Shown here piece by piece: positions 38,959-49,859 of a DNA stretch of 64,000 nt. The DNA lies in contig BCJU01000001.1 in NCBI GenBank assembly GCA_001600355.1, positions 6,076,013 through 6,140,012 on the forward strand, written 5' to 3'. Under the pieces are notes generated by a model, which ran no database searches, was not told where the DNA came from, and saw only the letters and a program-made list of their open reading frames with translations. The position numbers were made by a program, and so were the translations under genes. Numbering within the stretch: the stretch's first letter is position 1; each line of letters begins with the position of its first letter. This stretch comes from Meira nashicola (taxonomy: Eukaryota; Basidiomycota; Exobasidiomycetes; Exobasidiales; Brachybasidiaceae).

Positions 38959-39825
38959 TTTGAAATGTAAGGGGATAAATAGAATACTTTTTTCGGTCAA
39001 CTTTGCCAAGTATCGGCGTTCGTTTGTGTATTAAGATGTAGCGATGAATTGTGAGAGCGTGCATAAGGCGATGAGCACACAAAGCGGTAAACACAAAAAT
39101 CTAAAAGTACTCAATGCGATGATGGTTTCAACCTTGAGATTTCTAAATTTTAGAAATTTGAGTCTTATTGATTATGCTTGATAATTTTCAAAAATTTCAT
39201 TGTCTAAATAATACACTATATCACACAGCCATCATATAGTTCTATAATTTGTGTGCGCCAAAATTGCGACTTTAATTTTTACACTGCTTTTCTTCGGTAC
39301 TTCGGTAGAGAAATACACAGCTTTTATACACAGGTTTTATAAAAGCTGTTCTACTTTTATATCAAACTCTTTTACAGGTCACCGGTATGATTCCACTTCA
39401 CTGATAATGATCGCTCTTTCCTCGCAATGTCTCGGTGCGTGGTTTTATTTAATCACAGCACTCGCTAAGACCGAGTTTATTACGAGAGAAGTGCTGTGTA
39501 ATAAACGCCTTTACTGATAAATCTTACGGTGTCCTGATACATATAGTAGGTCTTTGATTTAAAATACTATTCAGTTTGTTAGAGCATCAAAAGGTATATA
39601 AAGAGGGTTATTTTTTTAGAAAAGATAAATCACCTCCTCATCACAACAAATAAGTCTTCTTAGTATTCAACGCAGGTCGTTGATATTTACTAAAACTTTT
39701 TTTTATCTCTTAAATTTCAACGAAAAAATTTCTAAGTACGTCTTTCTTTTTTATTTTAATTTTTATTTGAATATTATATAATCTGATCTTTTCACACTTC
39801 TTCCTATACTTACAGATTTGGGAAA
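38959..39825. other. Intergenic region
   Basis: About 0.87 kb, AT-rich with long T runs near 39700. A short self-complementary stretch surrounds 39140-39165 (AAATTTTAGAAATTT-like). An 88-codon frame at 39251 has hydrophobic parts but no conserved features. It probably contains the promoter and leader of the KR-peptide gene. Confidence 0.45.
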
Positions 39826-40098
39826 ATGATGCAAGTTAAAGCAATCTTGTTCTCAATCTTTTTGGTTGCTATCATGATGGCTACTACCAATTGTGCTCAA
39901 CCTAAAGCATTGAGTAATAATGAGCTCTTTAAACGTAATGTGGAAGTCAACATGAAAGAATTCGTAAAGCGTGCCCGCAATCACCCGGCCAATCATCGTT
40001 CTAGCCGTACTCAAGGCTGCCGTGCTGATAGTTGTCCACGCGGCGTTGGCGATTGCAGTGCTCCATGCACATATTGCAACAGCGGTACATGCGAGTAA
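39826..40098 (+). CDS. Secreted Kex2-type precursor with knottin-like six-Cys end
   Basis: 90 aa: signal peptide MMQVKAILFSIFLVAIMMAT, a propeptide with KR in LFKRN and FVKRA, then a basic spacer and six Cys as C-x4-C-x6-C-x3-C-x2-C-x4-C ending DCSAPCTYCNSGTCE. The plan and Cys core match the gene at 20379 although they are 19 kb apart, which defines a small family; FVKR before the mature part is shared word for word. Cleavage after FVKR would release about 41 residues. No homologue outside the window is recognised. Confidence 0.72.
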   Translation: MMQVKAILFSIFLVAIMMATTNCAQPKALSNNELFKRNVEVNMKEFVKRARNHPANHRSSRTQGCRADSCPRGVGDCSAPCTYCNSGTCE

Positions 40099-40411
40099 AC
40101 AGGTTTTCACTACTCGTTCAAGCTTGAATATGGTTGACGTAGCATAAATCTTTGCTTGAAAATGTTAAATGTTTCGCTGTCTTTTTTCATTTCTTTTCTA
40201 CCTCTTTTTGTCTTATCATTTCCCTCAAGGAATCATGATTGGTGCTCCTCGACCGTTCATAATGATGTGTAGTACTTGATTTTTCAATTTATCGTTCCCA
40301 ACCCATTTGCTGATTGACTAGGAAATCATTTCTTAGAAACTTTATTTATTCATTACAAAATCAATAAAATGAGCGTATAAATATTCACCTCAATGTCCTA
40401 ACTTGCCTTTC
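40099..40411. other. Intergenic region
   Basis: 3' flanks of two convergent genes. Nothing recognised. Confidence 0.5.
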
Positions 40412-42007
40412 TCACGTTGCCACCGCCTCAAAACCGTAACCCAAATGTATTAATTCGATAGTATCATTTTGTCCGCCGCTTCCACTACCGCTACTGCTTG
40501 GCTTTTTAAGTCTTTTGTTGGACCAAGTTGTAGCTGATCTTGATGCGCTTGGTGGATACTGTGAATCTTTATGTCGACTTTCTGTCGAAATTGGTGAGCT
40601 AAGAGAAGATGAATCAGTCATCTTTAATGATGAATTACTATTTCTTATCGCTAATGCTCCTGCTCTTCGAAGTGATTCTGTACTACATTCGCTATCCGAA
40701 ATAGCAGATGAAACCGTTCGAAGATGTTTAGGTTTAACAGATTCAAACGGTGTAGGAACAACCCCCGCGCTTGAAGGTCTCTGCCTTGACATTACTACAA
40801 AATTTCTTGAATGAGAAGGTTTAGAATCTCTGTTCGTTTCATGTCTTGAAAGAGCAGCAGAACGAGGAGTGAATGGCACAATCACTAGGCTAGGACTTTT
40901 GACAGGGTGATTAGGTTGCGATACCAATAATTCAACATTGTGTGTTGTTTCATTTGTTTGCAGTAAAGATGGCTGTCTACTCAAATCAGTATATGTTGAA
41001 CTGATGGGTGAAAGGATACCATTGCAGTCTGCAAACGTGATCTCATGCGTGATAATAGCATGTCTTCTATCTGCTGCTATACCGATTTGTGTTGGTTCAG
41101 ATATAGTTCGATTATGAGAGATTTGTGAAAAATCACGTTTTAGATCGGGTAACCACATTGCAGCTTCTTCTTCTTTTTCGAATTCGCATTGTGTCCAATC
41201 AAATGATCGTTCACCTTCTTTTTGTTTACCGTTCTTGCGTACAGCTTGCGTATCAAATGATTCCGATAATAATGCGCTAACGACGGGCGAGCTTTGTAAT
41301 GCTCTACTGAGCCTGTAAGCGTTCTCATCGTAATTTGGTGAAGTCATTGGACTTGAACATGAATCGTGTCGTTCTGAACCTATTAACATAGAAGCAGTTG
41401 TGTTCAAGCTGAGTCCTGATGGTCGTGAATGTACTGCATTACGAGTAGTTCGAAAGGAAGAGGCAGAAGAACTTTCATTAAAAGGTGAACGCATAGAGCC
41501 TGGTTTGGTAATCGGACTATTTTCGAGTAAAGTTGGCGTTGAAGGTGCATGTGAGCTATTCATCGTCGTTCTGGAAATGTTTGAATCACTTTCGATACGA
41601 ACTGTTAAGACTGGAGGTGGAGATCGTATTAAAGCTGTATTGGGTTCTGCCTCTCTTGCTTCATCTTCTAGTTGTTTGCGCTTTTTCGCTTTTCTTTGTT
41701 TGCGCTTGTATATTCTCCAAATGAGATATAAGATAAAAATTAGCAAAAGAACAGTAACAACAACCAAGGCAGCAATAACGATTGCCTTCATATTTCTGCT
41801 GCCAAGTTTTTGTACCTCCTGATTAGTTGTAGGATCAGACATTCCGGTTGATGAATCAGTCGAATTGAAAGGATGAAATTGCTGAGCAACAGCTTCATCT
41901 ATCCCCCCTTTTTCTTCATCTCTTTGCCTATTTTGAGGTGTATCAGCAGTAGATGACGTTTGACGCTTCCAAAACAAGTTTGTGTCTTCAAACAATTGAG
42001 AAATCAT
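40412..42007 (-). CDS. Single-pass membrane protein of unknown function
   Basis: 531 aa. One transmembrane helix at about residues 74-97 (KAIVIAALVVVTVLLLIFIL), followed at once by a strongly basic stretch YKRKQRKAKKRKQ, so the long Ser/Thr/Pro-rich C-terminal part is probably cytosolic and the 73-residue acidic N-terminus lumenal or extracellular. No signal peptide is seen, so it may be a type III membrane protein. The cytosolic tail has many SP and RxxS motifs (for example SRQRPSSAGVVPTPFESVKP), suggesting phosphorylation. The plan resembles fungal Mid2/Wsc-like tails but there is no WSC domain. Unrecognised family. Confidence 0.72.
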   Translation of the reverse strand: MISQLFEDTNLFWKRQTSSTADTPQNRQRDEEKGGIDEAVAQQFHPFNSTDSSTGMSDPTTNQEVQKLGSRNMKAIVIAALVVVTVLLLIFILYLIWRIYKRKQRKAKKRKQLEDEAREAEPNTALIRSPPPVLTVRIESDSNISRTTMNSSHAPSTPTLLENSPITKPGSMRSPFNESSSASSFRTTRNAVHSRPSGLSLNTTASMLIGSERHDSCSSPMTSPNYDENAYRLSRALQSSPVVSALLSESFDTQAVRKNGKQKEGERSFDWTQCEFEKEEEAAMWLPDLKRDFSQISHNRTISEPTQIGIAADRRHAIITHEITFADCNGILSPISSTYTDLSRQPSLLQTNETTHNVELLVSQPNHPVKSPSLVIVPFTPRSAALSRHETNRDSKPSHSRNFVVMSRQRPSSAGVVPTPFESVKPKHLRTVSSAISDSECSTESLRRAGALAIRNSNSSLKMTDSSSLSSPISTESRHKDSQYPPSASRSATTWSNKRLKKPSSSGSGSGGQNDTIELIHLGYGFEAVAT

Positions 42008-43619
42008 TTTGATGATGAAAGGAATGTGAGTTGTAAGGATTGATGAAGATCACTTTTTTTGTTGAAAGATGTGCTTGACTTTTTTATATCGATTTTGTGC
42101 CCCCGCGGCTCGGCGTATTTCTTCAGAAAGGCCAATTGGCAGTTTAGATGATCCTCTTTTTTCGTTCTTGCGGACTTGTGATGAAATAGGCGTAGTGCGT
42201 GACTTCTGCTTCTTGGCGTAGAACAACTTGTTTGCTCAAAAAAAAAGTTAAGAGAAGAAGAATGGGGTATGTTGTGATTTTATAGTATTATCAGTATGAA
42301 AACCTTATTTGTTTAATCGTGATCGTGTAAACGTTGCATGAAAAGGGTGGATATGTCCGAAACATATGTCAAATGGATTGGGGGGACCTCACCCGCACAA
42401 AAAATTTACTCTCGCGTTGATGCGTTCGCTTCTTGTTGCAGGCGTAATCAGACGGATACTTGTCATAAAAGCCTCTTTTACTGCTTTGCCGAAAAATATA
42501 GCCGATTCTGGGGTGGCATATCCGTTCGAAAAGGCTTTTTCCTAATTTATTCGGCAAAAATGAAAATCGTGATCGACTGTTTATGCGAAAAAGAGAAAAG
42601 GTACGAAATGATGGACTAAAAGCAAAAAATTAACGTTTTACACATGACACTTTTCAAGAAATGAAATGCACACAACATCAAGTTCAAGAACATTCATTAC
42701 ATCATTCTCTCCCCTAAAATATCAGTGTGATTGTTTAGAAAGAATTTGTTCAAAGAATGAATATCCGGTTACCGTTCCTGCTTATTACGCTTGTCACAAT
42801 TTAAGCGCTTTGTTCTCCTCAAAAGGGTGTTTGAATAAAAAAACAAAATGTGGACCTTCCCTGTCATTCAACTCTCCTAAAACGCGTTTGAGTTACGTTG
42901 AAATGAAGAAAGACAGGGTACGGATCCGTAAATTTGTTTAAACATTTGCCAAAATCCATTGAAAAAGTTTGAACACGTTCTCATCAGCACTCCAAGCTTT
43001 TAAAGCAACCGAATAAATTGGCGGATCATATCATCCCTTTCTCGATCTGAAGTACATCCACTAGAACAAATTTCAATTCATGCAAAACTTCTCACCATTC
43101 TACAAAATCACGGCTCCGTTTTTTCGTGCATAAATGTTCAACTTTGTATTTCTCGGATTTACGTACGATAATTTCATCTGAGCTGTACTGCCTTTTACTC
43201 GAATAATTAAACTCGAGAAAAAAAACATGCATTCAATCAGGCATTTTACCCAAAACCTCGGCCCGAAAATTGACCATCACCTGACAAACCGTCATTGACG
43301 GTTTGTCAAAAGCCAGAATTGTATAGCAGCTTCCGAATTGGTTCTCAAACTTAATATATATTCTAATGCAAATCAGTTTTCATGTGCCTATCATCATCTG
43401 TCATAGACTATGCTGTGGCTTTGTTGCATGAATGAGAAACTTTAAAAATGTGGAAATGTGGAATGAGGAACTTTAATGCTTATCTCTAACGCGATAAAAA
43501 ATCGTTTCCGGACCACACTTTTCGATGAGAAAATAAAAGTCTATGTCATTATCATACTATTAAGTCATAAATTGCATCTGAAAATAGAGGCGAGAATCAT
43601 AATGAAACTATTCCACTCC
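42008..43619. other. 1.6-kb gene-free region
   Basis: The longest gene-free stretch of the window. It contains a perfect inverted repeat at 43282-43308 (separate entry), an ACGCGT hexamer near 42882 and several A/T runs. Frames of 90-odd codons at 42338, 42666 and 43476 show no signal peptide, domain or convincing codon use. An unseen RNA or a spliced gene is possible. Confidence 0.45.
43282..43308. repeat. Perfect 13-bp inverted repeat with 1-nt loop
   Basis: TGACAAACCGTCA, one T, then TGACGGTTTGTCA. It lies in the gene-free region downstream of SEC9 and upstream of the membrane-protein gene. The halves contain TGACGG and TTTGTCA. It is a strong cruciform or dimer-site candidate; function unknown. 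Confidence 0.7.
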
Positions 43620-44831
43620 TCACTTCTTACCAATCCTTTCCAACTTTTGCGTTCCAGCAAAGATACGAGTGTCCAAATTTGTAGACTTATCGCCCAATCT
43701 TTGAATTCTTTGATTCTGTTCGTTGATCTCCGTTCCCATTGCTTTACCTAATCTGTTCAATCTCGAACTTAATTGACCAATCTCATCCATATTGTTATCC
43801 AACTCATCTTCCAATTCATCATCACTTTCTGTTGCTTCGAATTGGAATCGACTTCTTTGTTGCATCTTTGCCTTTGCCGGATCTTCCTTCTTTCCACTTC
43901 CACCACCAAATCGATCAAGGCCAAATTTACCACTACCAAATCGACCTGCTCCAATTCCACTCAATTCTTGGTCTACGCGATTTTGCGATTGTAATGCTTG
44001 CTCTCGCACTGCTTCACGTTCTTCTCGTTCCTCAATGTGACGGTTCAAAATTCTTGCTTCTTCGGCATCACGTTTAGCTTTCTTGTTGAATCCAATATTT
44101 GGACGGAAAATGGATCTGTTCAGTCGATTGATTTCTGAAGTATTATCATCTGCTCTACTAGAGTGTGCTTTTGCCATATCAAGATGACGTTCAGTATTAG
44201 CAAGTTTATCACTTTGCTCTCCCAATTTGAGCAAAGTACCGGAAGCAGTTTCTTCCGTTTCACGTGCAATACGTAAAGCATTTCGTGTGCTTGCTAATGA
44301 TTCTTGTTTGGTGAATCGCATTTGTTGCTTCACTGCTTCAACCTCGTCATCCTCTTCTTCTTGAGCAGTTCGTTCGTGTTGAGGTGCATCATAACTATGT
44401 GCTTGTTGTTGAAGACCACGACCATATTCAGCCTCTAAATCATCTTCACCTCCTTGATTTTGTGTATTGTATGCCAAATTGCGGTTTTTACTTCCATTGC
44501 CCACCATTGCATCATAGCTTGAGCCTAGATTAGAAGAAGGTGCTCGAGCATTGGCAAACCTATCTTGACCGCCGTAGCCGCCACCACCGTAGCCAGCACC
44601 TCCGTAGCCACCACCATATGCATTAGGTTGTTGTTGTTGACCAGCAGGTGGCTGCCCATATCCATTATTTGGTGCTCCGTATCCAGCTTGACCGTATTGA
44701 CCTGGTCCATTGCGAGAGCGCATACGTGATCCAGGATCGTTCATACCGCCATGGAAAGCAGATTGACCTTGAACAGGTTCATCGCCAACTGGAGGAATCT
44801 TTCCGCCAGATTTCTTATTGAAAATTCCCAT
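43620..44831 (-). CDS. SEC9: Plasma-membrane t-SNARE Sec9 (SNAP-25 family)
   Basis: Provides the Qb and Qc helices for fusion of secretory vesicles with the plasma membrane. 403 aa: a Gly/Tyr/Gln-rich N-terminal region (about 30-110), then the first SNARE helix with VKQQMRFTKQESLASTRNAL and SGTLLKLGEQSDKLANTE (about 168-225), a linker with RPNIGFNKKAKRDAEEARIL, and the second SNARE helix at the C-terminus with NMDEIGQLSSRLNRLGKAM and EQNQRIQRLGDKS. The central glutamines sit in LGEQSDKL and NEQNQRI. No transmembrane segment or Cys palmitoylation cluster, as in yeast Sec9. Intronless. Confidence 0.92.
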   Translation of the reverse strand: MGIFNKKSGGKIPPVGDEPVQGQSAFHGGMNDPGSRMRSRNGPGQYGQAGYGAPNNGYGQPPAGQQQQPNAYGGGYGGAGYGGGGYGGQDRFANARAPSSNLGSSYDAMVGNGSKNRNLAYNTQNQGGEDDLEAEYGRGLQQQAHSYDAPQHERTAQEEEDDEVEAVKQQMRFTKQESLASTRNALRIARETEETASGTLLKLGEQSDKLANTERHLDMAKAHSSRADDNTSEINRLNRSIFRPNIGFNKKAKRDAEEARILNRHIEEREEREAVREQALQSQNRVDQELSGIGAGRFGSGKFGLDRFGGGSGKKEDPAKAKMQQRSRFQFEATESDDELEDELDNNMDEIGQLSSRLNRLGKAMGTEINEQNQRIQRLGDKSTNLDTRIFAGTQKLERIGKK

Positions 44832-45161
44832 TTTGGTTGTATTAAGTTGTATAAGTGGTGGTTGAGAAAGAATTAGTGTATCCTATTTGATGAACAAAGA
44901 TACTTCCCCTAAAATACATAACAGCAAAAGTGTTGTATGCACCGCTTTATTTAGCTTTAAGCGGGGATTTACGCAAAAACACCACACGGGCCACAAGCCG
45001 CCTTTCTTTCTATAGCGGGCGGGCGGGCGTGCAATGCCTACGGAATAATCAATCCCTACGCCCATTTTAGGCGCATGCTTTAGCCCACCAGTTTGCGAAC
45101 GGGATGAAGCAAGATTAAACCTTGTTTTTAGCCTTCCTATCACTATCATAGATTTATAAGA
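44832..45161. other. Divergent promoter region of SEC9 and HIU hydrolase
   Basis: 330 nt including a GGGC triplicate near 45017. No gene is seen. Confidence 0.45.
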
Positions 45162-45654
45162 ATGTCAAAGTCACCTATCACCTGCCATGTGCTAGACAGT
45201 ACGCTTGGCAAGCCAGCTTCGGGAGTTAGTGTATCTCTCGAAATTCTTTCAGGAGCATCTTCGGACAAATCAAGTATTCTGGCTAAAGGGTGAGTATATG
45301 CAGCTGCCTAAAGTGACATAAAGTCTTTTCTTACTGATGGATGCTCTCTAAAACAGACAAACGGACAATGATGGAAGATGTACAACCCTCTTAGATCCAA
45401 CTGCAAAGCTGAAAGGGGGTATATATCGAATGACATTTGAAACTGGTCCTTATTTTGCCAAGGATAATCGACCAACTTTTTATCCTCGAGTGGAGGTGAG
45501 CGAAAGAAGAATTGCCGGGCTCATTGACAAGCAACAACTAACATTTTTCATCCCAATTCAGATCCTCTTCACCCTTTCCGACCAACCAGATCCACACTAC
45601 CACATCCCTCTTCTCCTCTCTCCATTCTCGTACACAACATACAGAGGATCATGA
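45162..45654 (+). CDS. 5-hydroxyisourate hydrolase (spliced)
   Basis: Transthyretin-like enzyme that hydrolyses 5-hydroxyisourate in purine/urate breakdown. Three exons, 45162-45289, 45357-45495 and 45562-45654, give 119 aa; donors GTGAGT and GTGAGC, acceptors ACAG and TCAG, phases 2 and 0. It opens MSKSPITCHVLDSTLGKPAS with the active-site His of CHVLD, then NDGRCTTLL with the conserved Arg, YRMTFETGPYF, TFYPRVE, and the family C-terminal block HYHIPLLLSPFSYTTYRGS. The YRGS end is diagnostic. No peroxisomal PTS1 is present, so it is probably cytosolic unless it has a PTS2. Confidence 0.93.
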
Positions 45655-45753
45655 AGTTGTGATTAAGATGAAAATTGAGTAATAAAATATGAATACAAAT
45701 TATTGCAAAATCTGTGCAGTCGAGAGAAAGTATTGCAAATAAGTTCGAGTAGT

Positions 45754-46103
45754 TCAGAATCGCCCACCTTGTTGCTGTTGTTGCATCATCTTTGCATTCT
45801 CTTCTTGGAAACGTGCACCAACCCTTTCAGAATGTTTTAACCATTTTTGAGTGCAATTTTCGACGCAAGTTTGTTCTTTACTACTTAAAGCTTTACTTGT
45901 GAAATCATTGCAGCAGCTATCGAAACATCTTTCAACCAAGCCTGTGTATAATCTCATGAAATCTTTCATTTGTTTTTGCTCGATGAGCCTTTGCATGGCT
46001 TGTTGTTCGCCGGAAGATAAGCTAGAGACTGGAGAGACAGGGTAAATAAATGTGTCAGATTGTAGCCCTCCTAGCAATAATTCTGGTCATACTCACAATC
46101 CAT
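45754..46103 (-). CDS. TIM9: Mitochondrial intermembrane-space chaperone Tim9 (spliced)
   Basis: Small Tim protein that with Tim10 carries hydrophobic precursors to the inner membrane. Exon 1 is only 7 coding nucleotides (46103-46097, ATG GAT T), intron 46096-46029 (GTGAGT...CCAG), exon 2 46028-45754; 93 aa in total. The product starts [20 protein letters not shown], matching the MDFS start of fungal Tim9, and carries the twin CX3C motifs CFDSC and CVENC. The C-terminus is Gln-rich. Choosing the spliced start rather than an internal Met in the intron frame is supported by this conserved N-terminus. Confidence 0.93.
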
Positions 46104-46328
46104 CTTGACTTGTTCTTGATTTGATGGTGATTGTCTGTAATAAAGAAGGCCTGTGCTTTAGAAACAATTTGTAGTTTTGTTTCAGGCCACGCCAAAAACT
46201 ATCCACGTGATGTTGGCGCGCTAAAAATTTGGCAAACCAAAAGAATACTTGAGGGAGGCACGGGAGAACAACACTTTTGTTGCCCACTTCGATGGCTCTG
46301 ACAAGGTGAATGATGAAAAACACATTTA

Positions 46329-46921
46329 ATGAGAATGTCTAACGGAGCAGCTACAATGGAAGGAGATAGTACAGCAGATGCTATGGCAGCTATGGGCTTG
46401 CCAACAAGCTTTTCAACGCCAAATGCTACACGGAATGCATCATCTGGTCCTTCGAATCCTTCCGCTGAAACCAACAATGTCGGTTTTCGAGGCCGTGCTG
46501 GATTTCGAGGTAGTCAAAGGGGAGTAGGGAACAGCTGGAGAGGAGGACAAAACAGAGGAAGAGGAAATGCTAGAGGTCATCCGTATCAGCATTCGGACAG
46601 GCGTGGACCTTTGTATTCCGGTGATCAAAGACCACAGCATCCTCCTCAATACGGAAATGGAGTGAATAGTGGCAGAGGCGGAGGTAATCGTTTCAGTAGG
46701 AACAACTCCTCGAAGCAAAGTGGCACGGATTTTGCAGCAATTATAAGTCAACCTGTAGTACCGCTTGAGGATATTGGTGAGTTGAATCTAAAACTGCAAA
46801 AAGAGAGTGCATATATTTGCATACATGTCTGTGACTGACTTGCAATTTGACCGTAGCCCCAATCATCAGGTCATCTTTCACAATTGAAAATCCGTGGGCA
46901 CATCTGGAGAAAGAAGTTTAA
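46329..46921 (+). CDS. RGG-rich protein with conserved ENPWAHLE tail (spliced)
   Basis: Two exons, 46329-46776 and 46857-46921 (GTGAGT...CGTAG, phase 1), give 170 aa. The centre is rich in Arg-Gly (FRGRAGFRGSQRGVG, RGGQNRGRGNARG), the type found in RNA-binding proteins. The splice adds a short tail, IIRSSFTIENPWAHLEKEV, and the SFxxxNPWAxLE form looks like a conserved end of small fungal proteins, which supports the model over the longer unspliced frame. A second Met at 46335 is equally possible. Likely nucleic-acid binding; name unknown. It diverges from TIM9. Confidence 0.7.
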
Positions 46922-47409
46922 GAATAATCTCGATTTTTCATTTCGCACGAGACAAGGTACTTCACCAGTATTCACCCGTTATCAGGATTGGGTTCTTTCG
47001 TACGAGCTTCTAGGTCAAAGTTAGACTCCTATCTTATATTATTCTTAGAGGCTTACATTTTTCCTTATCTGCCTACTTCTTCAATAGAAGTTCCAGAAGA
47101 ATTCCGAAATGAAAGCGACGGAGCCGACGTTTGCGTGCTTTCCAAGAATGTGGGGAGATCAGGATAATTACCATGAGCCCTGCTCTCCTTCCGAAATGGG
47201 TGTTATATCGTCTATCAAACCTAGTGCACATTTATGTGTATTCGAGCTCATATGTCAAGAAAGTGAGTAGAGGTTACCGAATTACGCAATAATGGGCAAA
47301 GTTGGAAAAAAAATTGTACCCCCAGTATAAAAGCGAGCTTCAACGGGACAAGATACAAAGTATTTCCTCCCCATCAAAACACGACAATACCTTTTTGGGC
47401 TTTGAAAAG
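46922..47409. other. Promoter region of OPT1
   Basis: About 0.5 kb. The OPT1 frame is open back to a TTG at 47302, but the first ATG is at 47410. No gene is seen. Confidence 0.45.
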
Positions 47410-49859
47410 ATGGTCATACAAGGTAGGATCAGCGATGATGATATCAAATCGTCTACTGCCGTTCCCGAATTGAAAAAGACACAACAGGACCCTGTAGATG
47501 TCACAACGGAAAAAACTTTAGATGAGAAAGAGGACGGCAATAATGAAAAGGGATTGACAGAGGCAGAAAAGGCAAATTTTGTATTGGAAGAAGATAGCGA
47601 AGACAGTGAACCTGATCGTGTGATTCGTGATGGTTATGACGTGAGCCAATATTTGTTGTCAATTCGAGATGATCAAGATCCTTGTCTCACCTTCCGCTCT
47701 CTTACACTGGGTCTTGCCCTTGGTGCCTTTCAAGCTACGATGTCACAAATTTATATGTTTAAGCCTACACAAGCAAGCATTGGTGGTTCATTCTTGGTTT
47801 TAATCATCTACTTTATCGGTAAAGCGTGGGCTCGCTTTTTACCATCAGGTCCCGGCTTACGTTCACGTTGGGGAGAAGTACCAAGCTCTAACTTCAAAGC
47901 TTTGATGTTGATCTTGTTTGGCTTTATCAACCCTGGGCCATTTGGATTGAAGGAACATGCAATCGCATCAATTACAGCAACATCAGCAAGCAATGCAATG
48001 GACTCAATCACGCCTTTCACAGCTCAGAAGTTATTCTACGACGTACCTTTGACAACATTAAACGTAATGTTGACAACTTTGTCGATCGGAATGTACGGCT
48101 ATGGGTTAGCTGGTATCATGCGTTCGTTATTATTATATCCGTGTAGTATGGTATATTGGACAAATATTCCTATGGTACAATTATTCCAACGTTTGCATTG
48201 GGATCATATTACAGACTCAAAGCCATTGAGGTGGTTCTGGTATGCGTTTACGTTTATGACAGTTTACGAATTTTTGCCTGCCTATATTGCCCCCCTTCTT
48301 GTGGCAGTTTCCATTCCTTGTTTAGCAGCTCATAATGCGCCACAATCAAGGCGTCAATTAATCTTAAATCTGTTCGGTGGTTCTCAATCAAATGAAAGTT
48401 TAGGATTTTTTAGCCTTTGCTTTGATTGGCAATATATCGGTTCGGGTGTGACCAGTCTACCTTTGATCTGGCAAGTTAATACATGGATAGGCTTATTCTT
48501 TTGCTATTTTGCCTTCATTGCAGTATACTATGGCGGTGCGTTTGGTGCAAGAGATTTACCATTTATGTCTTTAAGTTTATGGACACAAGAGGGTACCAAA
48601 TATCCAAGAGATAAATTATTTGCTGGAGGCCTTTTAAATCAAACAGCTTTAGTGGAGTACGGCATACCAAGGATCACGGCAACTTTTGCTTGGGGGCAAG
48701 TTATGGCAATGGCTGCAGTTGGTGCTCTGATGGCACAGACATTCCTTTTTTGGGGTCCAAAAATTACGCAAGGTATCCGTGAAGCTTACTCAAAAAAGTT
48801 CACTTGTCGTCATCAACAACTTATGATTGAACGATATGAAGAAGTACACTGGCTCTGGTACGCAAGTCTTATAGTGGTTTCTGTCACATTCGGTTTAATT
48901 GCCAACTTACGCGGTAATACAACATTCCCTATCGGATCATACTTTTTCGCTCTCGCTCTTGGTAGTTTTATTGCACCTTTAAGTGGAATGTGATATGCAC
49001 AATTTGGAAGCGGAGTGAACACACAACCATTGATGAAGATGATTGCCGGTATCACGCTTCGTGGTAGACCATTGGCGATCCTCTACTTTGGAGCTTGGAG
49101 CCATTTAGCCGTGGCGCAAACTTTAAATCTCTTGGGAGATTTAAAACTTGGTTTGTACGTCAAAATACCTCCGAAGATAATGGTGAGTTGTTGGAAGATA
49201 CCGGATAAGTATCTCCTTCTAAATCCAATTATATCTTTTTACCTTTTTTGCAGTTTATAACACAAGTTCTAGGCACGACGATGGGTACATTTATTAATTA
49301 TGTCGTGATGATATCGATTGTGAACAGTAAGAGGGACATCTTGTTGACCAACAATGGATCCGGTCAATGGTCTGGACAATTCTTTCAATCGTTCAATCTG
49401 CAAGCAACAGTTTGGTCATTGGCAAGTGATTTATATGCAGTTGGCAAACCTTATGCTATCGTTCCATTTGGTATCTTGATTGGCATGGGCTGCGTTACGA
49501 TTCAGCGAATTATCTTCCATTTCTGGCCAAGGATTGGCAAAGTGGATGTAAGCTTTATTAATTTACCAATGATTTTTATGTATATGGGATGGTTCTCACT
49601 TCAAACGCAAACTTGTGTGATCTTGTCACTCATTCTCGCAGGCCTTTTCGTTCAAGGTTATTTACGAACATACAAGCCACAATTTTTCAAGAAATATGCT
49701 TACCTCGTTCCTGCTGGTCTTGATGGTGGATCTTTATTGGTAATNTNTGTTCTTAGCTTTGCAGTGTATGGAGCTGCAGGTACAGCTAAACCTTTCCCGA
49801 ATTATTTCCTCAATCCAGCAACTGGATACGTGGACCGATGCCCAGATCCCTCTTCGTAG
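47410..49859 (+). pseudogene. OPT-family oligopeptide transporter, copy 1, with in-frame stop
   Basis: Proton-coupled small-peptide transporter of the plasma membrane, closely similar to its neighbour at 50819. Exons 47410-49182 and 49254-49859 (GTGAGT...TGCAG, phase 0); copy 2 has no intron there. Family motifs include NPGPFGLKEHAIASITATSA, YDVPLTTLNVMLTTLSIGMY, and NNGSGQWSGQFF in exon 2. A TGA at 48991-48993 interrupts the frame just after FIAPLSGM; homology continues in the same frame (QFGSGVNTQPLMKMIAG). Two N bases at 49744 and 49746 show unresolved sequence. Everything else is intact, so this is a young pseudogene, a null allele or a sequencing error. Confidence 0.8.

Noticed and set aside
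42666..42941. 91-codon frame with several Cys
   Set aside because: No signal peptide, irregular composition, lies in the gene-free region; probably chance.
48991..48993. TGA in OPT1 as selenocysteine or recoding
   Set aside because: Fungi of this kind are not known to use selenocysteine, no hairpin is evident, and the paralogue has ordinary residues there.
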